From positions 52,392,334 to 52,456,333 of the forward strand of contig JACBWW010000003.1 of the NCBI GenBank assembly GCA_020086605.1: a DNA stretch of 64,000 bases, written 5' to 3'. This document shows, piece after piece, positions 1-10,545 of this stretch (the stretch's first letter is position 1; each line of letters opens with the position of its first letter). Below the pieces are notes generated by a model. The model was not told the origin of the DNA, did no database searches, and saw nothing but the letters and a program-made list of their open reading frames with translations. A program made the position numbers and the translations under genes. This DNA comes from Lanius collurio (lineage: Eukaryota; Chordata; Aves; Passeriformes; Laniidae).

Positions 1-2900
1 TAACATGCTCATTGAAATAAGGATCATTAGCTATTTTTAAATAAAGGAAATAAAGCTATGCATTACATTATGACTAATACATGTAAGAGTCACTCATATG
101 GTAACTTGTAAATAGAACATTCATGTTTAATAGGTTTATATTTCTGAAAAAAGGCAAACTTTTGAAAGACTGATGCATAGGAAATGGGCAGAAATTAATC
201 TGCACTATTTAGGAATTAGAGCAGTAAAAGCAAATACAGAGAATTTGAAAGTTATATCTAAGAAAGAGCTATGTGACCTCCATGAGCCCTTAGTCACAGA
301 GGCCAGAATGGCACATAGGAAGAACCCCTGGAGGTAATCGTACTGGTGCCCTATTTTTTCTTGTCAGGAGCTAGAGACAGCCCAACTAGCAATCCAAAGA
401 TGCAGCAAGTAAGTTGCACACTGTGATGCAAATTCAAATGAGTAAATTCATTGCACTGAAAAATTAACTCTTTTCTGAGGAATGCAGGTGATGTAACACA
501 CAAAGGGAATCCAGACCAACAGTGGAGTGTGCATTCTCAAAAAGTAGGCTCAGAGAAGAGAGACAGTTTGGAAAGTCTAGAAAAAAACACTGGTTTAGGA
601 ATTTTGCACATCACTGTTTGATTTGACTTTCACAGGCTTTGCTGAAGGTGTGAATCAAAAGAAGGGACACAAATCTGAAAATAGAAGTACCAGCTTAAAA
701 CAAACTACGAAGTATAGCTTTTATGGAGATGTGTGTACGTAGGCCGCTAATTATGACAAGGAGCCCAGTGAGACTGTCAGGCAAAGAAAAGTAAACAAAA
801 GGATGTATCAGAGAAAGGAGCACCTCTCTTATAGCAAACTTCATGTATCATTGAGGCTCTTGAAGAATATGAGAACCTGTGTAAGCACAAAGTCCTTTTT
901 TCCTTTCCTTCCTAATGCCATTCTTGAAGATACAGAAGTGTTAGAAGAAAAAAAGGCTACTTGGGAAGGGCTCATGCATAGCAAATTTGTTTTCCCCCTT
1001 CCCCATCAACTGTAATTACAACCATTCAGACAAAGCTGGTTTTCCCAGTAGGACTGGCTGAAAATGCACTTCATTTACATGGCCTAATTGGGCTTTTTTG
1101 GCCAAGGTTGTTCTATACACTGACACTAGGACTAGGTACTTTACATTGAAAAGTTCATTCTTGTGGTTTGAAGTTAAGGATTTCATTACTTTGAAGTAAG
1201 AAAATTCAGAATGAAGGTGTCTCTTTTAACACTGGTGCTTCAGTAGTGTGTACATGAATAAGAATATTATCTGTAATTATACTGACCTCAAACAGCAGAG
1301 AGTCTGCAAATTAAAGACAGTCATTTTATTTTCTTCTTTCTTTATGAGAAAAATAATTGTGATGTATATGCTGTTGCATGAACTGTTGGTTATATAGTCT
1401 TGTGGCCTTCGAAATCAGTACAGTGAGCAGATCAGCTAATTTGCAAAGATCTACTACAGAAAAAGTTTAGGGAAAATCAGCTTCTTCTATATTCTATTTA
1501 CATTAAGTAAGATTTGGTTATTTTTATCATTTATTATTTTGTTTGAAACTATCTTGTCTCACTCAGCAAGACACACAGTTCATGAATATGTATCTTAAAA
1601 CCTTTTCTAAGTCAAGTGTGCAAGGTTTAGTTTCAGGGTCTTCCATATTGTACCTGTCCTCTACAATCAAGAAAGGTTTTGCACAGTCATCAGTGCAAAC
1701 TCGACCCATGTCTAGAAAGAAAATTAACATAAATATTTCAGCAGACCTTGGTGTAGACAAGATTCCAGCAGCTGAACCTGTTTTTCCGCATATTTAATTG
1801 CCACAGTAATTAGAACATAAGGGTTCAAATCCACAAAGACATTTGGATGCCTAATTCTCATTAATTTCAATTGAGAGGTGGCACTTACATCTCTTTATGG
1901 ATGTAGAAGACACAGAAACCTCAAGAATCTTATCTGTTCTAAAACTCCCAGACAAATACTGCTATCAGCTTCTTCAGAGCAGCATGAGTTTTATTTTAAT
2001 TCCTGATGAAGGTACATCTTAAGCACAGAAAATTACATGACAACAATGGAGGCTGTACTTGTCTCTCACCTCGTTTCCACCCATCCAATCATTTTGAACC
2101 ATAGGAAGTTCCCAGACTATGGGATGCTTTACGTAACTCAAAAAATCAAAATTTTCTCTGGTGACTGATAGAAAATGAAGCTGGCAGTTTGTGCTGTTCT
2201 GTGGTCTGATAAAACCTCATTAAGCTGGTGGGACAAGCATGGCTCTATATCCCTGCTTAATCCCCAGATGTAAACTGTGATCACACCTCCAGATGTAAAC
2301 CACTAAGAATGAAGTTTCTGGACCTGCGTTTGGCTGTCCAAGTCTGGGCTGATGCCCAAAGGTTGGACCCACTGTGCTGCACTGTCCTGCTCCTCCCAAG
2401 TCACACATCCATATCTCTTTGCTCAAGCTGTGTCAAAATTCCTGCAACTGCACTGTAAGCCATAAAAGGGAATTGGCCCAGTAGAAAATTACCTTGTCTC
2501 TTTTATTAATTGCTGGCTGAAAAATACAGTATCAGGGACAGGGAAAAGGGTGGGATTTCCTTCTTTTTAGGGACTTTGTCAGGTAACAACAGCTAACCTT
2601 TGGAGGCATGTCTCCAGAGCCACCTGTGTGGGCAATAGAGAGAATGATGACTACCATCAGCTGCCATTGGAAGGAGTTTCTCTCTTTTCATCCTTAACTA
2701 CTGAAGAAGCCCAGACTCTTAGTTTAAGCAACTGAGTTTGTTATTTGTGTGATATGAATACACACCCAGAGTTACATGATTAATCACAATGTCCCCACCT
2801 TTCTTTAAGCTTCAGTCTGAGCTTTGCCTACATATTTCATGTAACAAAAATGATACTTGCTAAATAAATGTTAGAAATAGGGAAAGTGTATCTCCCAAAA
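1..2900. other. AT-rich unique DNA, nothing recognised
   Basis: I see no gene, RNA or transposon family here. The short open frames have no recognisable family and no supporting splice context. A short direct repeat (CCAGATGTAAAC at 2264 and 2289) is the only local pattern noted. Confidence 0.5.
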
Positions 2901-3420
2901 ATAGAGCTTAAAGCCAGAAGAAACCATTACAAGCTTTGGTTTGTCTTTCTGCATAATTCTGGCCACAGAACACTCAGTACTGGCTGTGCCAGGTTATAAC
3001 TGCTCTGTGAAGATAGTATATCTTTCTGAAGATGTCTGTCTTGATTTAAACACTTCCAATGTTGAAGGATTCACAGCACTCCTAGGTAAGTTGTTCCAGT
3101 GTTCAAATACCATCACTCTTTAAAACATCCCTGACCTGATTTAGCATAACATCAGCTTCCAGTTCTACTGTTTTATTTTGGTTTAGTTCAGTTTAGTTTA
3201 TTGACCTATTTTATTCTAAGAAGACCCTCTCCTCCATGTGCAGACTTATAGAGTACAGTTTCCTTCTCTCCCTTATAGCAAACAGATGAAGTTTCCTTCA
3301 TGCCTTCTCATTGGATAATTTCAGTATCTTTCCCTATGTTTTCATCATTCATTTAAATACTTTTTGACATATAGATACTACAGCTGGTCAAAGGTTAGAC
3401 TTGTTCTGTTCACTTTCAAA
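2901..3420 (-). mobile_element. Ancient CR1 LINE 3' region (degraded)
   Basis: Read on the minus strand this is the 3' region of an old amniote CR1 element. The plus-strand text runs in the order expected for the reverse complement of a CR1 3' end: a stretch resembling 'agtttaaggccagaagggacc' at 2905-2930, a piece like 'cataacacaggccatagaac' at 2951-2970, a 'cttgatttaaa' block near 3040, and the 'ggtaagttgttccagtgttcaa' block at 3084-3107 that corresponds to the conserved 'cactggaacaggttgcc' part of CR1. Many substitutions and small indels show it is old. The right end is uncertain; similarity fades after about 3420. There is no coding capacity left. Assigned from memory of the family, not by alignment. 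Confidence 0.75.
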
Positions 3421-5812
3421 CTTAAGTGCTTTTCTTACTTCATGTCCACTCTTAGTGAAAATACTTACTTCATTAGTATTTGAGATTCACATATAACTAA
3501 TATAAACAAAATATCTGTCCAAGCAAGACCCCAGAGACTGACATTTTTTTTAAATTTAGAATTATTTGTCAATACTCAGTGTTTCAAAATCACTTCTCAC
3601 TCTTTGTAGAAAGCTGTTTTCTGCTTTAGGACTTTTTCTTCTTTTTTTCTTTCTTTGAAAATTTCTTTGAAAATTACTGAAATAAGCACAGCACACTTCA
3701 TTCTCAGATATCTCATGGCAAGAGCCTCACTAGCATAATTTACTAGAGGCCCTAAAAATAAAGGATTTCCTTTCTAATGGTAAGAAAAAAATCAGTCATT
3801 TGTTGTAGTTTCTGTCACAAGCCTGGGCAGCAATATCACTAAATAAAAATGACTAAAGAGTCACTTTTTTATACTATTATTGCTTGGGCTTTAATGAGAA
3901 AATTCTGCCTGCTGAGACACCAAGTTATAATCTTTCAAATGAATCCAAGCTAATAACTATTCCCATGACAAGACAAATCTGCAGGCACTAACTAAGTTAG
4001 TGGCTATTATGCTTCACACTTAATCTTGAATATGATAGATAGGGAGTGGAACTAAGGGGAATATTGAAGAGCAGAAGAAACTGTTCCTCTGAGGTGATAA
4101 CTAACTTGTGACAGGGCTTGAACGTCTTTCTTTGCATTCAAATCAAAGCAAGTTGAAGTAATTTAGTCCTCTGGAAGTACCAAATATAAGATTTGCACAG
4201 GTTTTGTCACCATGAGAACTTCTAAGCCCAGACACCTGCATCAAGCAGGTTCCAGGGGGGAAATCCAAGTGAAGAAGAAAGAAGTCAGCCTGTGTATCGC
4301 TATGGTGCAGCGAGAGCAGGTCTGCAGCAGCTTGGGGCACTCACAGGGCACCCCCTATTTGATGGAGACAGCACCTACTCCTGTCACACAGGTCTATGAG
4401 GTGCTTCACAGACCAAGCACTTATTTGTGCACCAGTGTCAGCAGATTGCCACCTTGTCTTGTGCTGGTGGTCAATGTTTGTGGATCACCAGTCTGCTAGA
4501 GGTCCAACACAGATGACCAAGGCGCCAGGAGGACACCAACCCAGCCATTCTCACTACTTATAAGACCAGTTCCTTTCAACATCTGATTTCCAACAGAAAT
4601 GTGCCACAGCATGAAACTTCAGCTGTGGGTGGCACAAAACCCATAAGCACGTCTCTGTGCCACCAGGTTTCATCCCTAGCCTGTGCCATCCCTACAGGGA
4701 TGTTAGCCAGTCAGTCTCAGACCTATGCTCAACAACAGGGGCTTGGGTGGTGCTGACTGAATGCATGTTTTTAGTTCTTTGGGGTTTTCTAGAGAGTATA
4801 GAAGTTCGTTTTAATTTGAAAGCAGATCAAAGCTATTCAGTACCTCCATTTCTCTTGAGGATGAAGTTCCTGGAAAGGCTGAGCACCGAGGAGCTGCAAG
4901 TGCCTGCCATGGCACAGCAGCCCAAAAGGTGTTTGTGTACACAGAAGTGAATGGAGAGCAGATCACAAAGGACAAGATGGATAACAACAGATACAGATGC
5001 CTGGATGCTGAAGACTGTGACATGCTGGCACAGTGGCACCTACAGTGGCACATTCCTTTCCATCCTCTTCTGCTTTTATTTGTTTTTCTGGGCAAATGTC
5101 TTAGGAAACTTTTTTGAAAAAAGGAATTGTTTAAATGCCAAATATAAATTGTGACTTATTTTAAACAATGTGTGTGTTTTAACCAGCTCTTTGACATTAA
5201 AAAGCATATTTTGTCTCACAACCAGCTTAAAGCAAAACAAAAAGCTACGCTACAGCTCTTTACAAACAATGAAGGCAATAAATACAGTAAATTACTGTTT
5301 TATGTGAGACAATATACTAATGTTAACTGAAGCAATGGAATTAGAAAACAAACTCCCTCTGGGAACAATTCTCACACCCTTGTTTTAGAAGGAAGCAGAG
5401 TTTACTCATAAATAATTTAGTGCATTTACTCCTGCTAGACTGGACTGACAGGTCTTCCATACACTGAAGCTTTGCTTCTCTGATAATTGCAAACTTTTTG
5501 AACTGAGAAAGTTGTCAACTACAAAGGTCTGTACGGTCACTGTAGAACTATCTAGGAACATAAAGATGTGCTCTATAACACAGTATTACTGAATTTAGCT
5601 GTCATGCCAATCATCATTTAATAATAATATTCCTTCAGACCTACTTCTTTTTATGAGCATGTAAATAATCTCTTCTTCAGAGTCATATAAAAATCCCTTA
5701 GCAACTTTAACAGTTGCCTACATGAACAAGCAATAGAAAGGAAAAGACACATTATTATCTGGTTTTATTTAATGCAGTTCAGCCACTAGAATAAAAAAGG
5801 AAACAAGGCAGC
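3421..5812. other. Unique DNA with a GC-richer patch at 4200-5000
   Basis: No gene found. The stretch 4200-5000 is less AT-rich than its surroundings and has overlapping open frames of 94-97 codons on both strands (4212-4499, 4657-4950, 4811-5095). None has a recognisable domain or a convincing exon structure, so I do not call them coding. An unclassified repeat or a non-coding transcript is possible. Confidence 0.4.
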
Positions 5813-5852
5813 TGAGTCTGTAAGCACAGCATGATCTGTGCTTACAGACTCA
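5813..5852. repeat. Perfect 17-bp inverted repeat with 6-nt loop
   Basis: The arm TGAGTCTGTAAGCACAG (5813-5829) is followed by a 6-base spacer (5830-5835) and its exact reverse complement CTGTGCTTACAGACTCA (5836-5852). All 17 pairs match and the match stops at the next base on each side. A transcript from either strand would fold into a tight hairpin. It lies in otherwise unremarkable DNA. It could be a templated inversion at a replication fork, a small palindromic relic or a structured RNA element; at 40 nt it is shorter than a typical microRNA precursor. Confidence 0.95.
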
Positions 5853-6399
5853 CCTATACAGCAGTACAAAAGAATCAGAACAGAAACAAGAACTGTGTCC
5901 CCTGTTACCTGCCTCAGAAAGTGGCCTCACAAAATGCTGGACTTTGTTATTAGATTGGTTAACGCTTCCTCTTCATATCTAATTTTCATACTTTTACCTA
6001 CTTTATTCCCAGTGTTCCTGTATCTTCTCTCAACTCACAGAAACAGATTCAGAGTTTGTCAAACCTGTTTTCAGCACTGAGAGTACAGAGCTGTTGTAAT
6101 CAGTGGCTTCTTCTAACTCTCATCCTTTTGACTTAATCTATCTCTATTAATCACAAAAATGCATGTTCATATGTATGCTATGTACCATTTATCCCTAAAT
6201 TCAACCTTCATGTGGCTTTTCACAGATGACTCTCAGGCATCACAGCTACCCACAGATTTCTTAAGACTCGAGTGGAAGAGAACTCAGAAATTGGTTGCTT
6301 GACTCAGAGACAAACAGTAAGAATTTTGGCACTGATTTTTCCCAAAGATTATTATCCTCAGTTGCTTATTCCCTGAATGGTCAGGGCCAGTCCTGGAGA
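5853..6399. other. Unique DNA, nothing recognised
   Basis: No gene, RNA or repeat family could be recognised. An 80-codon open frame at 5838-6080 begins inside the hairpin and looks like chance. Confidence 0.4.
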
Positions 6400-7400
6400 C
6401 CATAGGCACAGATCTGTCAGCATTTCAGAGCCTGCTCTAATCTAATTTGTGGCTGTGCAAGACTGCGATTTAGACTGGTCATGAAGTAGCTGCAAGCCTT
6501 GCTCCAGTCTCGGCAGGCGAGACCATTAGGAGTGTTGTGAAAGCGCTGAGTAACCGTAGCATGAGGGGAGGCCACCATTCCCGACACAGCTCCAGCACTG
6601 ATCCTTCCTGTGGAGCTCCCCAAACCACTCCCACCGGTGCGGCAGTTACCACTCTTCTTTTGCTACTCACTGCAACTCGAGGAGCTGGAGGAAGATCTGA
6701 TATTGCTATTGCTGGTCGAACCCTCCCACAAATTCCAGCAGGGAAAGACAGTGAAAATTACCTGGGAATGAGCTGAATCAGCTTCTTTTGTGTTGGTGCC
6801 ATGGCCGCACCCGCTGTGTGGCCAGTTCCACCCACCACTCATCAGCTTCTGAGTAGGAATTGGTGAAGGCTTGTGTGTTTCTGGACTTCCCCCCGTGCTG
6901 GGAGACAGGTAACCCAGGTCTGGGAGTAAAAGGACTAAATTTAGGTCTCTGCCTTGGGTTTTTCATAGGCAAAAATTGGATCTCACCGTCTCCATGGGAT
7001 CCTGAAATGAGTTTGTAAAGGCCTTCACAAGAGATAGACTTGTGATGTCAAGATTCTTTGTTCAGGATTTACAGGAAATTGGCCAGTGGCTGCTGGTGCA
7101 GGAGGGCCCGGACTTGCAAATTCCTTGGTCAGTGGTCATGTGCTACATTCCTCTGAAGATAGGGAGAAAAGCACAAACCTCAGCATCGTCATCTTGGGAC
7201 CTGCCTCTGCAAAGGAAAGCAGCAGCCCGGCAGCTGGCAGCCCCCGCCTTTTACATGTATAAATGAGTGATGTTTGAACATGCTCCTGAACCGTGTTACA
7301 ACCGCGACCCGAAAGCATCTGGGGCACACATACTTGAGTACAATCACAGCGTCTTAGAACATTTTTAAGTACAAAGAGTAAAAGGCTGATAAATTGCTTC
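6400..7400. other. CpG-enriched, GC-richer patch of unknown origin
   Basis: About twenty CpG dinucleotides fall in roughly 1 kb, for example around 6513-6520, 6639-6646, 6676, 6717, 6805-6814 and 7302-7312, whereas the flanking kilobases have very few. Open frames exist on both strands (plus 6537-6776 and 7042-7266; minus 6417-6623 and 6778-6972) but none shows a domain I know, and they are broken by stops in every frame. Candidates are a promoter-like CpG island of a non-coding transcript, a fairly young transposon I do not recognise, or a processed copy of an unknown mRNA. Confidence 0.4.
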
Positions 7401-8719
7401 TGGACACTCATCTCAAGCATGTGACACCAGCTCAGCATCTGTCACCATTTTCAAGTTGCAGTGTCTTCATCTCTGATGCCCCACCCCAACAGGATTTGCA
7501 CACAGCCTTTCGTATACCTGCAGCCAGGAGTGCTCAGGGTAGTAAGGGCTATGCAGCACCCAATGTCAAAGAAAATAGTGACGGCTTGTTGAATAACTGG
7601 TTTGATGTGTGTGCTTCACATAGGTTATTTTCAGTGGGTCATCACCCTTCTATTGTACTCTTGTTTCCTAGAAATGCCCTGAAACGAGCACATTTATGGT
7701 GTCCTGCTGATATGAACATTCCTACATTTGTCAAATACAGAGCATTGCTGCCTCTAATGCTTTATCTTGTGTCTGATTTAACTAAATAGTCAAACTTGAA
7801 CTGGGTAGAGAATTGGTTAGACTTACTGTCATTCTTGTTTGGTTTTTGTATGATCTATAAGATACAGAGAGTTGCTAGAGAGACAAGAATGATGCACTGA
7901 GAGACTTCATCTCACAAAAAGAAATAGTTGATCAGGGTTTCACAGAGGGCACTGTGATGTGCCTGTCTGATATGCATGACCTTGTGTTAAAGAGACTTCT
8001 GAAAGTGTTTATGCTGCTATTTACTGGGTATCAAATTATGTATATGTGCTTATTAAGAGAATAACATGTGAATTTGCCTATGATCGTTGTAGCTAATATT
8101 GTTATGCTTCAAAGAGTAAATGGAAATCTTTCTCAATACATTTTCAATGTGTTTGCTTATGTGAATGTACTTCCTGTATAATTATGGGCATTTTCATCAC
8201 AGGAGTACATACAGGCTAAAATTTACAGGTAAACTTAGTCTCATAAGTTTTGCTAAACCACTGGAAGTTCAGCCAGTACGTTTTTTTCATATAGAGGGAA
8301 GAAAAACATTTTAAATGCAAAAAAGCAATCATGAAACTTCAAGAGGTAGCAATCAGGGCCTGAAACTCGGAAACTCTAGAGGTGTGTACTCAAAATCAAA
8401 CAACAACTTGACTTGATTTCAAACTTTTAGTTCCACCAAGCCTCCTAAGGTCTGGACAGTCCTTCTAATATATGCCTGAATCATACCTATATATTAGGGT
8501 GTTTTAATTATTCCATCTCAGTGTTGCCACAAGAATAGAAATATTCTCTATTACCAGTTTTTGCAGTCAGAGACACAAAAGTGAAAATCACATATAAATG
8601 TTAAACTTGGAAATATTCAGATTTGTGCATCCAGGGTAAAATATTCCTGGAATTTAAGAACAGCATTAGATAAGTGATTATCTAATATGCAACGGCAATA
8701 CAGGCTTAAGTATTTTTTC
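7401..8719. other. Unique AT-rich DNA
   Basis: No gene recognised. A 131-codon open frame at 7394-7789 is among the longest in the window outside repeats and gaps, but its translation has no recognisable domain, signal peptide or family motif, and frames of this length are expected by chance in 64 kb. Confidence 0.4.
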
Positions 8720-9250
8720 TGATTTAATTCTTGCTTCATCTCCAACAGCTGTGGTTTAGTAAGGCATCCAACCCCGATAAAAGTAATTCCTGTGATAGAA
8801 GCTCTACCACAACACTTGGCACTTTGTTCTAATGTTAAAAACGTGTTCCATATTTCTCATGGAATTTGTTTAGATTCTCCTTCCAGCCATTAGATCGTGT
8901 TATGTCTGCTGAGACTGAGAAACCCTTTATTATCAAATTTTGTTCTCATATGTATATATAGATATATATATTTATATCCAATTAAATCCTCTATTTCTCC
9001 CATATATCTTAATGCCCTAGGAACCCTGAACTCTTCTCTATGCTAAATCAGGAGCAGCAGAACTGGGCACAGTAATTCCAGTGCAGTGGTAATTTAACTT
9101 AGGCAAACAAAGATTTCCAAAATGGCTTTTTGTCTACAGCATCACTATTACAACTCATATTAGGCTGACTATCCAACTCAACCATTTAAGACAATTTCAG
9201 ACCATGACCTCAATTCTTTATGGATTGCTTTCCTTGTTCTTGTGTTCACA
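8720..9250 (-). mobile_element. Ancient CR1 LINE 3' region (degraded)
   Basis: On the plus strand the sequence follows the reverse complement of an old amniote CR1. In order: a block like 'gaattaattcctgtttgaac' near 8720-8800, 'gatagaagctctaccacaac' at 8794-8813 (family 'gatggagaatccaccac'), 'cttccagccattagatcgtg' at 8880-8899 (family 'cttccagccattggatcatg'), 'agaactgggcacagtaattc' at 9058-9077 (family 'agaactggacacagtattcc') and a block near 9160-9235 resembling 'ctgattatccaccatgaccc'. The order and spacing of these blocks make chance unlikely. There are many indels and no coding potential. Boundaries are approximate. Confidence 0.8.
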
Positions 9251-10374
9251 ACATTGCCTTTTCCCATCCTGAAACATTTTGGTTCACCACAACTAGCTTA
9301 CTATGTCATTCTGTACCAACAGCCTGTATTCTGTATTATTTATCTTTCTTTCAATCTTTGCACCATCTAAAATGTGTAACTTTTACATCCTGCCCAAGAA
9401 ATTGCTAAAAGCATTATAAGCAGTAGGCCAAGCTAACTGATACTGCAAAGACTCAGAAAAATCAGAATTCTCTGATTTTTTAGTACAGAATTAGCTTTTT
9501 TTTAGACTGCTTTTTTTTTCCCAGTGTTTCCTAGCCAACTCTTTAAAAGTTGTTGTTATTATACACATGTTATTTGGACTTGCTGATTTTAAAATGACTA
9601 ATTCTAGTAGCTCTGTTTATCATCACTCTTCCTTACTCCTAAAGTGGAAAGTTTCAAGTAATATATAGTACTATCACTTTTTTTTCCCTCAAACATAAAC
9701 CATACACACTTATATAGAACTTTTGTTCTTTCTCCATTGGTCAAATTGTTTAGTCATCAGTCAACACTGTCATTTTGATTCTGTTTGCCCTCAATATTCC
9801 TAACATATTCTTTTTGTTACCTTGACCCATTTTCTTCTGAGTTCTTTTTCTCTCCACCTCAAATTTATATACTTCCTAACTTATTGTCACTGCTGTCATC
9901 TTTTTATTTCGTTATGTAGGCAGATAGAAGGTTTTAGAGAGATATATATTGGGAAAAATTGAGAAGTATTTGTGAGTATCTTTACAGAAGGTTGAATTTC
10001 CCTTTAAGCCAAACTGTTTTTTTTTTTTTTTTTTAATCCTCTAAACATCCTTTTTGACTTGGAGAGTGGTGGAACCACTGGTAGAGTCAACCAGTAGAAC
10101 AACTCCTGGAATAGCAGATCGACTTCTGCTGCTTTGTCTGAATTATTATTTGTGTTCTTCTGTTTACTTCCACCCCCATCCCACCTTCACACAGAGAGGA
10201 TTGTTTTCCATGTAGAAACACGCATAGCAGCACGGAGAAGCCAGCAGGGAAGCACTAATGAAACAGAGGTATGGTGCAGAACATGTAATTAGATTTGAAT
10301 TTGTAGTGTAGCAGCAAGAGTGTAGCTGAAGGAAGTATCAACTATGCAAGAAGACATATAGTGTAACATTATTT
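9251..10374. other. AT-rich DNA with an 18-bp poly-T tract
   Basis: No gene recognised. A run of 18 T lies at 10017-10034. A minus-strand retrocopy could leave such a tract, but the DNA on its right side matches no mRNA or SINE I know. Confidence 0.4.
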
Positions 10375-10545
10375 CCTTATAGCTCTGGTCTGACCATGGA
10401 CAAATTATTATATTCAGTCTTGGGCACCTCCTTAGTAATTTAGAAGGAATTCATAGAAGAATGACAGAGTGATTACATGCTGATAAATAAGACTGAGGCT
10501 ATGGACACGTGAAAAGAGCTCAAGGCTTGAGCCTGCAGCAAGATG
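10375..10545 (+). mobile_element. Ancient CR1 LINE fragment (degraded)
   Basis: Plus-strand text resembles the part of CR1 ORF2 that encodes its C-terminal region: 'ttcagtcttgggcacc' at 10413-10428 against the family's 'ttcagttttgggcacc', then an equivalent of 'gaaagagttcagagaagggc' near 10445-10464 and a block with 'aagactgaggctatgg' near 10489-10504 followed by 'gagctcaaggcttgagcctg'. It is heavily mutated and short, with stops in frame. Assignment is by order of blocks. Confidence 0.6.

Noticed and set aside
1820..1832. tRNA B-box-like GGTTCAAATCC
   Set aside because: No A box at the right distance upstream and no cloverleaf can be drawn; no tRNA or tRNA-derived SINE is supported.
7394..7789. 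131-codon open frame, plus strand
   Set aside because: No recognisable domain, no splice or promoter context; a frame of this length is expected by chance in 64 kb of both strands.
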